A DNA stretch of 64,000 nucleotides from Alteromonas sp. M12. Lineage in GTDB: Bacteria; Pseudomonadota; Gammaproteobacteria; Enterobacterales; Alteromonadaceae. A program made the translations under genes and the position numbers. The stretch is from NCBI RefSeq assembly GCF_037478005.1, contig NZ_CP144164.1:3410001-3474000 (forward strand), written 5' to 3'. This document shows, in pieces, positions 55,568 to 64,000 of the stretch; positions within the stretch are counted from its first letter, which is position 1; each line of letters opens with the position of its first letter. Below the pieces are notes generated by a model. The model did no database searches. It was not told where the DNA came from and saw only the letters and a program-made list of their open reading frames with translations.

Positions 55568-56593
55568 CTACTTATTGTTATTTAGAAAGTGAATTAAAGC
55601 CGCTATCATTTCTGCATGCTTAGGGTTTGCTTTGGGAACTTTGCAAGACTCAGACTCATCAACTTTAGATGCATCATATTGCATATCAATCAATTGCGAT
55701 TCACTTACCACTAAATCAGCATGGCAAACTTGGTAGGAGGCATCGATAAAAAATGTTTCACTTTGTCCGGCGTTTTGTTTGATAAAGTCTTTTACACCTC
55801 GAATTGGCGTGGTTGCATCAGCCTCTGAATGAACAGAAAAAATCGGTAGATTAAGGACATTTCCGTCAGCTAATTTATCGCGAACGTCAAAAATAATATC
55901 CGTTAACATAAATGCAGAGTGACGCGATACTTCAGGGTACTTGTAAGGGTTAGGTCCTTGCGTTTGGTAACTCCAATCAAGCAACTTTGCTAAAGACTTA
56001 ATTCCCCAAATCCCTGCCATTCCTTCAACGGATTCATCTAGTGCCAGAGCGCCAGAAAATAAAATTAATCCTTTTTGCTGATCAGGATGAGTCAACACGT
56101 GTTGCGCTGAAAGTGCACCTCCAGTTGAAAAGCCACCGATGTATACATTCGGGCTTAAAGTGTGGGCAAATGCCATGACTTCGTCTACATGAGAGGTCCA
56201 GCGTTTTGCTAAATCGCCGTCCTCCATATCATCATCTGCATCTAATTTGCCGTGTCCAGGTAACAGCGGGACAATCACAGTGTAACCAATTTGATGAATA
56301 GCAGGAGCAATGGATTCAAAAAAGAAAGGTGAATCACTCAAACCATGGAATAACACCACTGTTGTATCTGTGGGTTGATTGTGATGGTAAACGTATGCCG
56401 CGTTGCCGTCGTTTTTAAGGGCAGAAGAGCAGACTTTGTAGACAAAGGGCTCAGAACTTTTACAATCCGCGGTTGTACCAAGCTCATCGGCATAAAAGGT
56501 TTTGAACGGAATTAGCCAATCAGGACTTATAGCATGGCTAATTTGAACAACAAATAGCGACAGTCCGAGGACAATTAAAGATAATTTTGACAT
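55568..56593 (-). CDS. Exported alpha/beta hydrolase
   Basis: A 341-residue protein with a signal peptide (MSKLSLIVLGLSLFVVQISHA). The alpha/beta fold is marked by VVLFHGLSDSPFFF (oxyanion His-Gly), the nucleophile elbow GGFSTGG, and later SVHSEADATTPIRGV with the acid Asp. The catalytic His is probably in YQVCHADLV. It looks like an esterase or lipase of the monoacylglycerol-lipase kind acting in the periplasm or outside. Substrate unknown. Confidence 0.8.
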   Translation of the reverse strand: MSKLSLIVLGLSLFVVQISHAISPDWLIPFKTFYADELGTTADCKSSEPFVYKVCSSALKNDGNAAYVYHHNQPTDTTVVLFHGLSDSPFFFESIAPAIHQIGYTVIVPLLPGHGKLDADDDMEDGDLAKRWTSHVDEVMAFAHTLSPNVYIGGFSTGGALSAQHVLTHPDQQKGLILFSGALALDESVEGMAGIWGIKSLAKLLDWSYQTQGPNPYKYPEVSRHSAFMLTDIIFDVRDKLADGNVLNLPIFSVHSEADATTPIRGVKDFIKQNAGQSETFFIDASYQVCHADLVVSESQLIDMQYDASKVDESESCKVPKANPKHAEMIAALIHFLNNNK

Positions 56594-56677
56594 AGAAATG
56601 GGCCATAAACACTGTAGTTAAAATACTATAAACAGCCCAATCCCCCATTGCTACGTTTTTTTAACATTATAAACCCC

Positions 56678-57197
56678 ATGGCCTAAAGGCCATGCTACAA
56701 CCCCGTTATTGGCAACCCCATGGCCTAAAGACCATGCTACCACCTGTAGTCGGTGGCTTTAGCCCCGAGATGAATAGGTTAAACCCGAAATTGGATTGGG
56801 AAAATCCCGTGATAAATCCATGGCCTAAAGGCCATGCTACACCTGTAGTCGGCGGCTTTAGCCCCGAGATGGATCGTTTCAACACCGAGATTGGCGAGCG
56901 AAAATCCCATGGCCTGAAGGCCATGCTACACCTGTAGTCGGTGGCTTTAGCCCCGAGATGGATCGTTTCAACACCGAGATTGGCGAGCGAAAACCCCACG
57001 GCCTAAAGGCCATGCTACGCCTGTAGTCGGTGGCTTTAGCCCCGAGATGGATCGTTTCAACACCGAGATTGGCGAGCGAAAACCCCATGGCCTGAAGGCC
57101 ATGCTACACCTGTAGTCGGTGGCTTTAGCCCCGAGATGGATCGTTTCAACACCGAGATTGGCGAGCGAAAACCCCATGGCCTAAAGGCAATGCTACG
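56678..57197. repeat. REP/BIME cluster C
   Basis: GTAGTCGGTGGCTTTAGCC units each paired with an inverted CATGGCCT-AAGGCCATG-CTAC hairpin. The first part is irregular; the last four units form the perfect 89-bp tandem array listed separately. It lies between the alpha/beta hydrolase and the Prx-Grx gene, both on the - strand. Confidence 0.88.
56842..57197. repeat. Four exact-period 89-bp tandem BIME copies
   Basis: The unit starts CCTGTAGTCGG at 56842, 56931, 57020 and 57109, always 89 bases apart, and contains ATGGATCGTTTCAACACC and GATTGGCGAGCG in each copy. Only a few bases differ between copies. Confidence 0.9.
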
Positions 57198-57216
57198 GGG
57201 ACGGATGCAAAAAAAA

Positions 57217-57237
57217 ACGGGCTAACGCCCGTTTTTC
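57217..57237 (-). terminator. Terminator of the Prx-Grx gene
   Basis: ACGGGC and its complement around TAAC, with extra A-T pairs, is followed on the - strand by a run of nine T. It is 25 bases after the stop. Confidence 0.8.
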
Positions 57238-57261
57238 AATTTATTCTTCGATGTGCATTAC

Positions 57262-58011
57262 TTATGATTTGAAATAAGCTTCCAATTCTTCGCTACCACC
57301 AATGTGTTTTCCACCAATAAATACTTGTGGAACAGTATCACGACCGGTGATGGCTTTAAGCGAAGTTAAAGTAGCGCCCGCTCCCATAACGATTTCTTCG
57401 TAAGAATAACCTTTATCTTTAAGCAACGCTTTTGCTTTTGAGCAGAAAGGGCAGCCAGGTTTGGTGAAAATACTTACGGCTTGAGGCTTCAATGCGCCAG
57501 GTGCGACGTAATCCAACATAGTGTCTGCGTCAGATACTTCAAACGGGTCGCCTGGTAAATCAGGTTCGATAAACATTTTGTCTACCACACCGTCTTTTAC
57601 CAACATTGAATAACGCCAGCTGCGCTTGCCAAAACCAAGGTCGTTTTTATCAACCAACAAACCCATGCCGTCAGTAAATTCGCCATTACCGTCTGGGATT
57701 AAAGTAACATTGTCGCTTTCTTGGTCGGCTGCCCAAGCATTCATTACAAAAGTATCGTTTACAGACATACAAACAATGTCATCTACGCCATTTTCTTTAA
57801 ACGTTTTTGCCAATTCATTGTAACGAGGCAAGTGAGTAGATGAACAAGTTGGTGTAAATGCACCAGGAAGCGAGAAAACAACAACTGTTTTGCCAGCAAA
57901 AAGCTCGTCGCTTGTAACATCAACCCATTCGTCATTTTGGCGAGTACGAAAAGTAACAGAAGGGACCTTTTGACCCGTTTTGTCTTCAAAGTTTGGATTA
58001 GTTTGTGTCAT
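57262..58011 (-). CDS. Hybrid peroxiredoxin-glutaredoxin (Prx5/Grx fusion)
   Basis: Reduces hydroperoxides using glutathione via its own glutaredoxin domain. Residues 1-165 are Prx5-like with [22 protein letters not shown], which holds the peroxidatic Cys; residues about 175-249 are glutaredoxin with [14 protein letters not shown] and [18 protein letters not shown]. The ATG at 58011 has GGAG just before it; a longer frame from 58023 would run through that ribosome site. The 249-residue length is normal for the Haemophilus and Vibrio hybrid enzymes. Confidence 0.93.
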   Translation of the reverse strand: MTQTNPNFEDKTGQKVPSVTFRTRQNDEWVDVTSDELFAGKTVVVFSLPGAFTPTCSSTHLPRYNELAKTFKENGVDDIVCMSVNDTFVMNAWAADQESDNVTLIPDGNGEFTDGMGLLVDKNDLGFGKRSWRYSMLVKDGVVDKMFIEPDLPGDPFEVSDADTMLDYVAPGALKPQAVSIFTKPGCPFCSKAKALLKDKGYSYEEIVMGAGATLTSLKAITGRDTVPQVFIGGKHIGGSEELEAYFKS

Positions 58012-58461
58012 GTAAATCTCCAATTAATTAATAATTCCGGCTAGTTGGGTAAATAGTACAGCCTTTACTTTTTTAATAATAATGATTAAAACAAATCATG
58101 GTAATCTATAAAACAGATTAAAGGATTATTGAGCAGCTTTTCAATCGAAAAATATAAGTTGCCTGCCAAAATAGTTTACTGATAGATAGTTAATTAGTTT
58201 TGTTACGCTTAAGTTACATATGGGTGTTATTTTCATCGAATTCAATGAATTAATTGTAAACTTGCGTACTTAATTTAATTAATTGAAAATAAATTACATA
58301 TTATCCTTGCAATTTTTGCTCATACTGGCAAATTCACCCGTTGGAAAAGGACATACGTCATAAAAATCTGAGCTGTTCGAAAAAGTTATTTCCTTTATCA
58401 GCCTTATTCTTGCGATACTTTTCCCTTACCTTAAACTTGGAAATAAGAGAGATAAACCTTT
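58012..58461. other. Divergent promoter region of the Prx-Grx gene and asnB
   Basis: About 450 AT-rich bases with no recognised gene. Promoters of both genes must lie here; none could be assigned with confidence, nor could an OxyR site. Confidence 0.4.
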
Positions 58462-60129
58462 ATGTGTGGAATATTCGGCATTCTGGACATCAAAACTGAT
58501 GTATCAGAACTTAGGACGCAAGCGTTAGAGCTTTCCAAATTGCTACGCCATCGTGGCCCTGACTGGTCAGGTATTTGGAATAATAATAGCGCAATCTTGA
58601 GTCACGAACGCTTGGCGATCGTAGACGTGGATACTGGAGCGCAACCTTTAATTAGCCGAAATAATAATCACGTTCTGGCTGTCAACGGTGAAATCTATAA
58701 CCACAAAGCGTTAGAAAAAGATCTTGCGCAACCTTATGACTTCAAAACCAAGTCAGACTGTGAAGTAATTCTTCCTTTGTACCAACAAAAAGGAATTGAA
58801 TTTATAGATGAGCTACAAGGCATGTTCGCTTTCATTTTGTATGATGAAGAGCAAGATGCGTATTTAATCGCTCGTGACCATATTGGCATCATCCCTCTAT
58901 ATACTGGCTTTGATGAACATGGAAACTTCTATGTTGCTTCAGAAATGAAAGCATTGGTACCAGTATGTAAAACCGTTTCAGAATTTCCACCAGGGCATTA
59001 CCTGTGGAGCAAAACCGGTGAGTTGAAAAAATATTATCAACGAGATTGGATGTCTTATGACGCAGTCAAAGACAACACCACAGATTTAGACGAATTAAAA
59101 ACGGCTTTTGAAAAATCAGTGAAGTCTCACATGATGTCTGACGTGCCTTACGCGGTATTGTTATCAGGCGGATTGGATTCATCTTTGGTTTCGGCAATTG
59201 CGGCTAAATATGTAGCCAAGCGCATAGAAGACGAAGATAAGTCAGACGCTTGGTGGCCTCGCCTACACTCATTTGCAGTAGGTCTTGAAGGTGCGCCAGA
59301 TTTAGTGGCGGCTAAGAAAGTAGCTGACATGATAGGCACTGTGCATCACGAGATTCACTTTACTATTCAAGAAGGTATTGATGCCATTCGTGACGTTATT
59401 TACTATCTTGAAACTTACGATACTACAACCATCCGTGCTGCTACACCAATGTACTTAATGAGTCGTAAAATTAAGGCTATGGGTATCAAAATGGTACTAT
59501 CTGGTGAAGGTGCTGATGAGATATTCGGCGGTTACTTGTATTTCCATAAAGCACCAAATGCAAAAGAATTTCATGAAGAGACAGTGCGTAAATTAGACCG
59601 TCTGCATATGTTTGATTGTGCTAGAGCAAACAAAGCAACAGCAGCTTGGGGTGTAGAAGCCCGTGTTCCATTCTTGGATAAAGAGTTCCTTGATGTGGCT
59701 ATGCGTCTTAATCCAAAAGACAAAATGTGTCTTGACGGAAAAATGGAAAAATGGATTCTTCGTAAAGCCTTTGATAATGGCGAATATTTACCACCTGAAG
59801 TACTGTGGCGTCAAAAAGAACAGTTTGGTGACGGTGTAGGTTATTCTTGGATTGATTCCATCAAAGACTATGTTGATAACGAAGTGACAGAACAGCAACT
59901 CGCTACCGCTGAATTTCGTTTCCCACACAATACACCAGATACCAAAGAAGGTTATTTCTATCGCACCATTTTTGAAGGTTACTTCCCTCAAGAAAGCGCG
60001 GCGAACTGCGTACCCGGTGGAAAATCTATCGCTTGTAGTACCGTAGAAGCCTTAGAGTGGGATGAAAGCTTTAAGAATATGGCTGATCCATCAGGACGCT
60101 CTGTAATCAGTGTTCACGGCAAGTCATAA
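58462..60129 (+). CDS. asnB: Asparagine synthase (glutamine-hydrolysing)
   Basis: Makes asparagine from aspartate, ATP and glutamine. The 555-residue protein starts MCGIFGILD with the N-terminal catalytic Cys2, followed by LLRHRGPDWSG and LAVNGEIYNH of the glutaminase domain. The synthetase domain has the P-loop VLLSGGLDSSLVSAIAA and VLSGEGADEIFGGY. KLDRLHMFDCARANKATAAWGVEARVPFLD and GDGVGYSWIDSI are AsnB-specific. A ribosome site (AGAGAG) and a downstream terminator suggest a single-gene unit. Confidence 0.96.
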   Translation: MCGIFGILDIKTDVSELRTQALELSKLLRHRGPDWSGIWNNNSAILSHERLAIVDVDTGAQPLISRNNNHVLAVNGEIYNHKALEKDLAQPYDFKTKSDCEVILPLYQQKGIEFIDELQGMFAFILYDEEQDAYLIARDHIGIIPLYTGFDEHGNFYVASEMKALVPVCKTVSEFPPGHYLWSKTGELKKYYQRDWMSYDAVKDNTTDLDELKTAFEKSVKSHMMSDVPYAVLLSGGLDSSLVSAIAAKYVAKRIEDEDKSDAWWPRLHSFAVGLEGAPDLVAAKKVADMIGTVHHEIHFTIQEGIDAIRDVIYYLETYDTTTIRAATPMYLMSRKIKAMGIKMVLSGEGADEIFGGYLYFHKAPNAKEFHEETVRKLDRLHMFDCARANKATAAWGVEARVPFLDKEFLDVAMRLNPKDKMCLDGKMEKWILRKAFDNGEYLPPEVLWRQKEQFGDGVGYSWIDSIKDYVDNEVTEQQLATAEFRFPHNTPDTKEGYFYRTIFEGYFPQESAANCVPGGKSIACSTVEALEWDESFKNMADPSGRSVISVHGKS

Positions 60130-60144
60130 CCGCTAGTAAAAACC

Positions 60145-60172
60145 AAAAATGGGGCTTTTTAGCCCCATTTTT
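60145..60172 (+). terminator. Terminator of asnB
   Basis: A perfect 12-bp stem (AAAAATGGGGCT and its complement) with a TTTT loop, ending in a T run, 16 bases after the stop. Confidence 0.88.
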
Positions 60173-60193
60173 TTGCGCGAAATAAAGAGCGCC

Positions 60194-60755
60194 CCTGTAG
60201 TCGGTGGCTTTAGCCCCGAGCCAAATCCATGGCCTAAAGGCCATGCTACAATCCCGAGAAATACATCCTGTAGTCGGTGGCTTTAGCCCCGAGATGGTGA
60301 AAATCCATGGCCTGAAGGCCATGCTACAATTCCGAGAAATACCTTCCCTGTAGTCGGTGGCTTTAGCCCCGAGCCAAATCCATGGCCTAAAGGCCATGCT
60401 ACAACCTTGAGAAACACATCCTGTAGTCGGTGGCTTTAGCCCCGAGATGGTGGCTTTAGCCCCGAGCCAAATTCATGGCCTGAAGGCCATGCTACACTTC
60501 CGAGAAATACATCCTGTAGTCGGTGGCTTTAGCCCCGAGCCAAACCCATGGCCTAAAGGCCATGCTACAATTCCGAGAAATACCTTCCCTGTAGTCGGTG
60601 GCTTTAGCCCCGAGCCAAATCCATGGCCTAAAGGCCATGCTACAACCCCGAGAAATACATCCTGTAGTCGGTGGCTTTAGCCCCGAGGTAGGTTGGAAAA
60701 ACCTCGATATTGGTTTATCTCTGGGCGAAACTCATGCCCTAAAGGCCATGCTACG
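60194..60755. repeat. REP/BIME cluster D
   Basis: Seven or more units of GTAGTCGGTGGCTTTAGCC plus the inverted CATGGCCTAAAGGCCATG-CTAC hairpin, with alternating 73- and 80-base periods (starts at 60194, 60267, 60347, 60420). Spacers carry CGAGAAATAC. It fills the gap between the convergent asnB and solute-binding-like genes. Confidence 0.88.
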
Positions 60756-60761
60756 GTGTGG

Positions 60762-61604
60762 TTAATACCATAATTCTTTGCGGTCGATTGGCATTTCTGG
60801 TGCGATTAATGGGTTATCGATTTGGAAAAAGAATCGTTTGTCCATATTCGAGCGCTCGAAAATATCTTTGAATTCTGCTAAAAATAATTTATCAAATTGG
60901 CCGTTGGCGATGGCTTTTTCTAGACCATTTTCTAACAACTTAGCTAATGTACGATTACTTTTATTCACGAAAAAATACATGGCTGCCGGATATTTAATCC
61001 CTAAGGTGGGTTCAACCACAATGGATTCATCCATAAAATTGGCGTCGTATTCTTTCCAAACTTCGATTAACGAACGGGGAACAAAGTCACCTTGATTATT
61101 CGCCAGCATAGTGAATAAATTTGAATAGTTTTTAGAGGTTATGACATCAAACCCATTTGACTGTAAGATTTTAGTATCGGGCCAATCAAAACCTTGAATA
61201 GGCTTAAATTTGAGCAAGCTTTGCATTGTATCTATGTTCTTAAATTTAGTAAGCCGGTTTTTCTTAACTAAAAATACTCGCCAACCAATTAAGCCTTTGT
61301 AAATTGGGATTCGAATAGGCAGAAGTCGACTCTCTCTGTCCGTATCAGTCATACTCCAAACAACGTTAACAGATCTGTTTTCTGCCAATTGTTTTAACGA
61401 CTTTTCCTGCAACATAACAACATTGGCAGCTTGTAAATTATAGTTAACTCCGGTCTGGTCTAAGGCTAAAGCTAGCAGCTTAACTGGATAGTCTTGGCGG
61501 CGATCATCGTCGGACATCGGTCGAGGATAGGTTATTTCCCATGTTGCTGCTGTGGCAACATGGCAAAATACTGACAATATCAACATTCCAATTATCTGTT
61601 TCAT
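60762..61604 (-). CDS. Periplasmic solute-binding-like protein (family 3 type)
   Basis: A 280-residue protein with a signal peptide (MKQIIGMLILSVFCHVATAA). It resembles amino-acid-type binding proteins in fold order: ITYPRPMSDDDRRQDYPVKLLALAL, VNVVWSMTDTDRES, RIPIYKGLIGWRVFLV, and the C-terminal ALE-like LLENGLEKAIANGQFDKLF. No transporter genes are nearby, so it may serve as a sensor partner or an orphan receptor. Many Alteromonadales carry such orphan proteins. It follows the 140-residue gene after three bases. Confidence 0.7.
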   Translation of the reverse strand: MKQIIGMLILSVFCHVATAATWEITYPRPMSDDDRRQDYPVKLLALALDQTGVNYNLQAANVVMLQEKSLKQLAENRSVNVVWSMTDTDRESRLLPIRIPIYKGLIGWRVFLVKKNRLTKFKNIDTMQSLLKFKPIQGFDWPDTKILQSNGFDVITSKNYSNLFTMLANNQGDFVPRSLIEVWKEYDANFMDESIVVEPTLGIKYPAAMYFFVNKSNRTLAKLLENGLEKAIANGQFDKLFLAEFKDIFERSNMDKRFFFQIDNPLIAPEMPIDRKELWY

Positions 61605-61607
61605 TGC

Positions 61608-62030
61608 TTAAACCCCGTGTTGTTTCATCAACTGACTAAATTGTTTTTGTTCGTCATCGACCACTATGATGAGAATCTTAAACAAGTCCACTTCATCTAT
61701 TTGTAAGGTATAAGAACAATAGCAGTTAAATACGACTTTCTCATTTTGATCGCACAACGCCCATCGCACCTTCACAAAAATAACACTTTCAGATAAGCGC
61801 ATTGATTGAATTATTTTGGGTGTATATTTGACCACACCACCGGTTTTTAATTTAGCAATGATATCGCCATTAATATTCTCAATTTCACTCTGAGAATGAC
61901 AAATCATCTTAGTTTCGTCCGTCACTATCACCAGTGGTTTCCCAGAAAATTCTGAAACTTTGCTAACTAAACCTTGCTCCAATGCTTTGCCATATTCACT
62001 AAAGAACTTTTCTATTTTTTCCAACGACAA
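61608..62030 (-). CDS. Hypothetical protein, possibly NTF2/SnoaL-like
   Basis: A 140-residue cytoplasmic protein I do not recognise. The order of a helical start (FFSEYGKALEQG), then strands with KPLVIVTDETKM, SVIFVKVRWALCDQNEKVVFNCYCSYTLQ and FKILIIVVDD, is what NTF2/SnoaL-like proteins show, but this is inference. It starts at TTG after GGAG and lies between queE and the binding-protein gene in one apparent operon. Confidence 0.55.
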   Translation of the reverse strand: MSLEKIEKFFSEYGKALEQGLVSKVSEFSGKPLVIVTDETKMICHSQSEIENINGDIIAKLKTGGVVKYTPKIIQSMRLSESVIFVKVRWALCDQNEKVVFNCYCSYTLQIDEVDLFKILIIVVDDEQKQFSQLMKQHGV

Positions 62031-62038
62031 CTACTCCA

Positions 62039-62722
62039 TTACTCAATGCCAATGAACTTGTGGGTTTGCAACGACAACCGCCAATTTTTAGCTATACATG
62101 TTTTCACCGCCAGTTCAGTTGCTCTTTTTTGCTGACTAATGGGCTGCAAGTAAACTAACGGGGCCGGTGTTTGCTTAGCCCAGACTAACAACTCTTCAAG
62201 TTCTTCAATATGTTTTTCCATGGCTATCGGATGCTTGATTTCATTCGCTCGATAAATGGCATCCTCTCTAACCTTAAAACCTCCCTTCATATCGACTTTC
62301 GGCGAAACCGTCACCCAGGTCTTTGAGCTTACTTTTATTTCAAAGGTTCCGCTGGTTTCTACTGATACTGAATAACCGTGCTCAAATAAAGCGTCACATA
62401 ATGGACGCAAATCATACATACAAGGTTCACCACCGGTTAAAATTACATTTTTGGCCTGATAATTTTGCTCTTCGAACAATTTCAGCAATCGTGTAATTGA
62501 CGTCGAAAACCAATGCTCAGACTCCTGTGATTCGGCCATCACCTGTTCTGCATCTACTTGAAATTGCTGGTCTAAAGTCCAAGTATGTTTGGTATCGCAC
62601 CAAGCACAGCCAACTGGACATCCTTGTAATCGAACAAATATGGAAGGCACACCGGTTAATGCCCCTTCCCCCTGAATAGACTCGAACACTTCATTTATTT
62701 TATATTCTATGGGAGTTTGCAA
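62039..62722 (-). CDS. queE: 7-carboxy-7-deazaguanine synthase
   Basis: Radical-SAM enzyme that forms the deazapurine ring in queuosine synthesis. The 227-residue form starts at TTG 62722, where GAGGAA stands six bases ahead and [12 protein letters not shown] matches the E. coli start; a frame open up to 62803 is probably not used. The cluster motif is [18 protein letters not shown] (CxxxCxxC-like arrangement as in E. coli), followed by [13 protein letters not shown] and SVETSGTFE, ending LQPISQ and [14 protein letters not shown]. queC starts 112 bases away on the other strand. Confidence 0.93.
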   Translation of the reverse strand: MQTPIEYKINEVFESIQGEGALTGVPSIFVRLQGCPVGCAWCDTKHTWTLDQQFQVDAEQVMAESQESEHWFSTSITRLLKLFEEQNYQAKNVILTGGEPCMYDLRPLCDALFEHGYSVSVETSGTFEIKVSSKTWVTVSPKVDMKGGFKVREDAIYRANEIKHPIAMEKHIEELEELLVWAKQTPAPLVYLQPISQQKRATELAVKTCIAKNWRLSLQTHKFIGIE

Positions 62723-62834
62723 ATAGACTTCCTCTAGCACTTTGACTCGCTTAACGGCATAATTCGCCCTTTCCGGATTGCAGTCAAAGATTTGTAACTG
62801 CATTAAAACAACAGATTATAGAGAAGCAAGGCAA

Positions 62835-63491
62835 ATGTCACAAAAGGTAGTGGTAATTTTTTCAGGTGGAATGGACTCATTCACTGTACTTAACAAAGTA
62901 TTGCGGGAAGGATATGAAGTCTATGCATTGTCTTTTGACTATGGCCAACGCCACAACAAAGAACTGACTTATGCAGCAAATGTATGTAACGAGCTAAATA
63001 TAGCGCATAAAATCATCGATATATCCGCTATCAACGAACTTATCGGCGGTTCTTCATTAACCTCTGACATTGATGTGCCTGAAGGCCATTACGAACAGGA
63101 AAGTATGAAGACCACTGTTGTGCCTAATCGCAATATGATTTTGTTGTCGATGGCCGTTGGTTACGCTGTTTCATTGCACGCAAATAAAGTTTTTTATGGC
63201 GCTCACTCTGGTGACCATGCCATCTATCCTGATTGTCGACCTGAATTTGTGCATAAGATGAATGATGTGTGCGCTATTGCTAACTACGAAAAGGTTGAAA
63301 TTGCTTGTCCATATCTGGATGTAAGCAAAACGGCAATTCTCACTGATGGTTTAAAAATGGGCTTGAATTACAATAAAACCTGGACCTGTTATAACGGTCG
63401 TGAAAAAGCCTGTGGGAAATGTGGTGCCTGTCAGGAGCGTCTTGAAGCTTTTGCAGACAATAATGCAACCGATCCCCTCGCCTACGAATAA
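62835..63491 (+). CDS. queC: 7-cyano-7-deazaguanine synthase
   Basis: ATP-dependent conversion of carboxy-deazaguanine to preQ0, the step after QueE. From the ATG at 62835 (AAGG before it) the protein has 218 residues. [16 protein letters not shown] is the PP-loop, then [25 protein letters not shown], and [17 protein letters not shown]. The zinc-binding cysteines appear in [21 protein letters not shown]. The frame is open upstream to 62778, but that would overlap the queE region. Divergent pairing with queE shows pathway clustering. Confidence 0.95.
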   Translation: MSQKVVVIFSGGMDSFTVLNKVLREGYEVYALSFDYGQRHNKELTYAANVCNELNIAHKIIDISAINELIGGSSLTSDIDVPEGHYEQESMKTTVVPNRNMILLSMAVGYAVSLHANKVFYGAHSGDHAIYPDCRPEFVHKMNDVCAIANYEKVEIACPYLDVSKTAILTDGLKMGLNYNKTWTCYNGREKACGKCGACQERLEAFADNNATDPLAYE

Positions 63492-63505
63492 TACGAGTAA
63501 TAAGC

Positions 63506-64000
63506 ATGTCTAATCAAAAACAAAAAATTGTGCTGGCAACAGGCAATAAAGGTAAAGTCAGGGAGTTTGAACGATTGTTAGCAAACTTTCCTTATGAAGT
63601 TGTGCCGCAAAGTGAATTTGATCTGCCCGAGGCAGAGGAAACTGGCACCACCTTTGTGGAGAACGCCATCATCAAAGCTCGTCATGCCGCAAAGCTGACT
63701 GGCCTGCCTGCCATAGCCGATGACTCAGGCTTAGCAGTAGACGCCCTTGGGGGCGCTCCTGGCGTCTATTCGTCACGATATGCGGCAGCCGATGCCACGG
63801 ACCAACAAAACGTCGATAAATTGTTGACTGAGTTAGAAGACGTCGCAGATGAAAATCGCAGCGCGCGCTTTTTATGCGTCATTGTATTTATGCAATCGGC
63901 CGAAGATCCTACGCCTATTATTTGCCAAGGCGAATGGCATGGACACATCAGTCAAGTACGGCGAGGCGAGAAAGGATTTGGCTATGATCCGGTCTTTTGG
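63506..64000 (+). CDS. rdgB: XTP/dITP diphosphatase, RdgB/HAM1 family (3' end outside window)
   Basis: House-cleaning enzyme that hydrolyses ITP, dITP and XTP. The 165 visible codons start [19 protein letters not shown], the phosphate-binding loop, then [44 protein letters not shown] with the catalytic Asp pair, and [12 protein letters not shown] at the window edge. About 30 residues are missing. The start lies 12 bases after the queC stop, so both may be co-transcribed. Confidence 0.94.
   Translation, partial: MSNQKQKIVLATGNKGKVREFERLLANFPYEVVPQSEFDLPEAEETGTTFVENAIIKARHAAKLTGLPAIADDSGLAVDALGGAPGVYSSRYAAADATDQQNVDKLLTELEDVADENRSARFLCVIVFMQSAEDPTPIICQGEWHGHISQVRRGEKGFGYDPVFW

Noticed and set aside
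56706..57177. Several overlapping open frames of 69-97 codons on the - strand (and similar ones in the other repeat clusters)
   Set aside because: They are translations of the REP/BIME units (repeated MAFRPW- and GLKPPTTG-type peptides) and carry no independent gene signal.
60194..60755. Regularly spaced repeats that could be taken for a CRISPR array
   Set aside because: The repeated parts are palindromic GTAG hairpins, the spacers are also repeated between units, periods vary (73 and 80), and no cas gene is nearby.
62723..62834. preQ1 riboswitch between queE and queC
   Set aside because: The 112-base divergent gap shows no C-rich loop with an A-rich tail as expected for preQ1-I, and no terminator hairpin.
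1..64000. tRNA, rRNA or integrase-attachment features
   Set aside because: None was recognised on reading both strands; no integrase gene or tRNA-like end borders the polysaccharide locus.

Overview
The window looks like a chromosomal segment of a marine gammaproteobacterium of the Alteromonadales (Paraglaciecola/Glaciecola/Alteromonas type). This is inferred from the AT-rich sequence and from the gene set: PpnN, DUF3192 and DUF6170 proteins, an NAD-type isocitrate dehydrogenase, a peroxiredoxin-glutaredoxin fusion, UPF0502, QueE/QueC and RdgB. No 16S gene is present, so the genus is not proven.

Layout. (1) 1-5160, housekeeping on the + strand: 5'-truncated ppnN, a DUF3192 protein, a degenerate HDOD/HD-GYP-like protein, isocitrate dehydrogenase, a ComEA-like helix-hairpin-helix protein. 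(2) 5203-45316, almost all on the - strand: a roughly 40 kb surface-polysaccharide locus. Read in the direction of transcription it holds wecA (own terminator), then a small lipoprotein and the export genes kpsD-, kpsM-, kpsT- and kpsE-like, the dTDP-L-rhamnose genes rfbACDB, two long coiled-coil proteins, several sulfotransferases, a 1038-residue glycosyltransferase/SGNH fusion, GT61, GT4, GT2 and GT92-like glycosyltransferases, a PL14-like lyase, and finally ugd and galU. One large glycosyltransferase gene (17591-20284) runs the opposite way. Between 20.3 and 24.2 kb lie wrecks of an IS982-like element, an IS66 element and a gmd gene, so the locus has been remodelled. (3) 46-64 kb: POT peptide transporter, DUF6170 protein, galE, cold-shock protein, secreted pullulanase, UPF0502 protein, GST-like protein, alpha/beta hydrolase, Prx-Grx fusion, asparagine synthase, a solute-binding-like protein, queE, queC and 3'-truncated rdgB. 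Four dense REP/BIME clusters fill the gaps at gene 3' ends.

How the genes work together (inference). GalU, Ugd, GalE and RfbABCD supply UDP-glucose, UDP-glucuronate, UDP-galactose and dTDP-rhamnose. The glycosyltransferases assemble a polymer, the sulfotransferases probably sulfate it, the SGNH proteins may add or remove acyl groups, and KpsM/T/E/D export it by the ABC-transporter capsule route. Two adjacent proteins join a small N-terminal domain to a long coiled coil beside the exporter. One head is methyltransferase-like. This recalls the WbdD chain-length ruler and is the most interesting hypothesis in the window.
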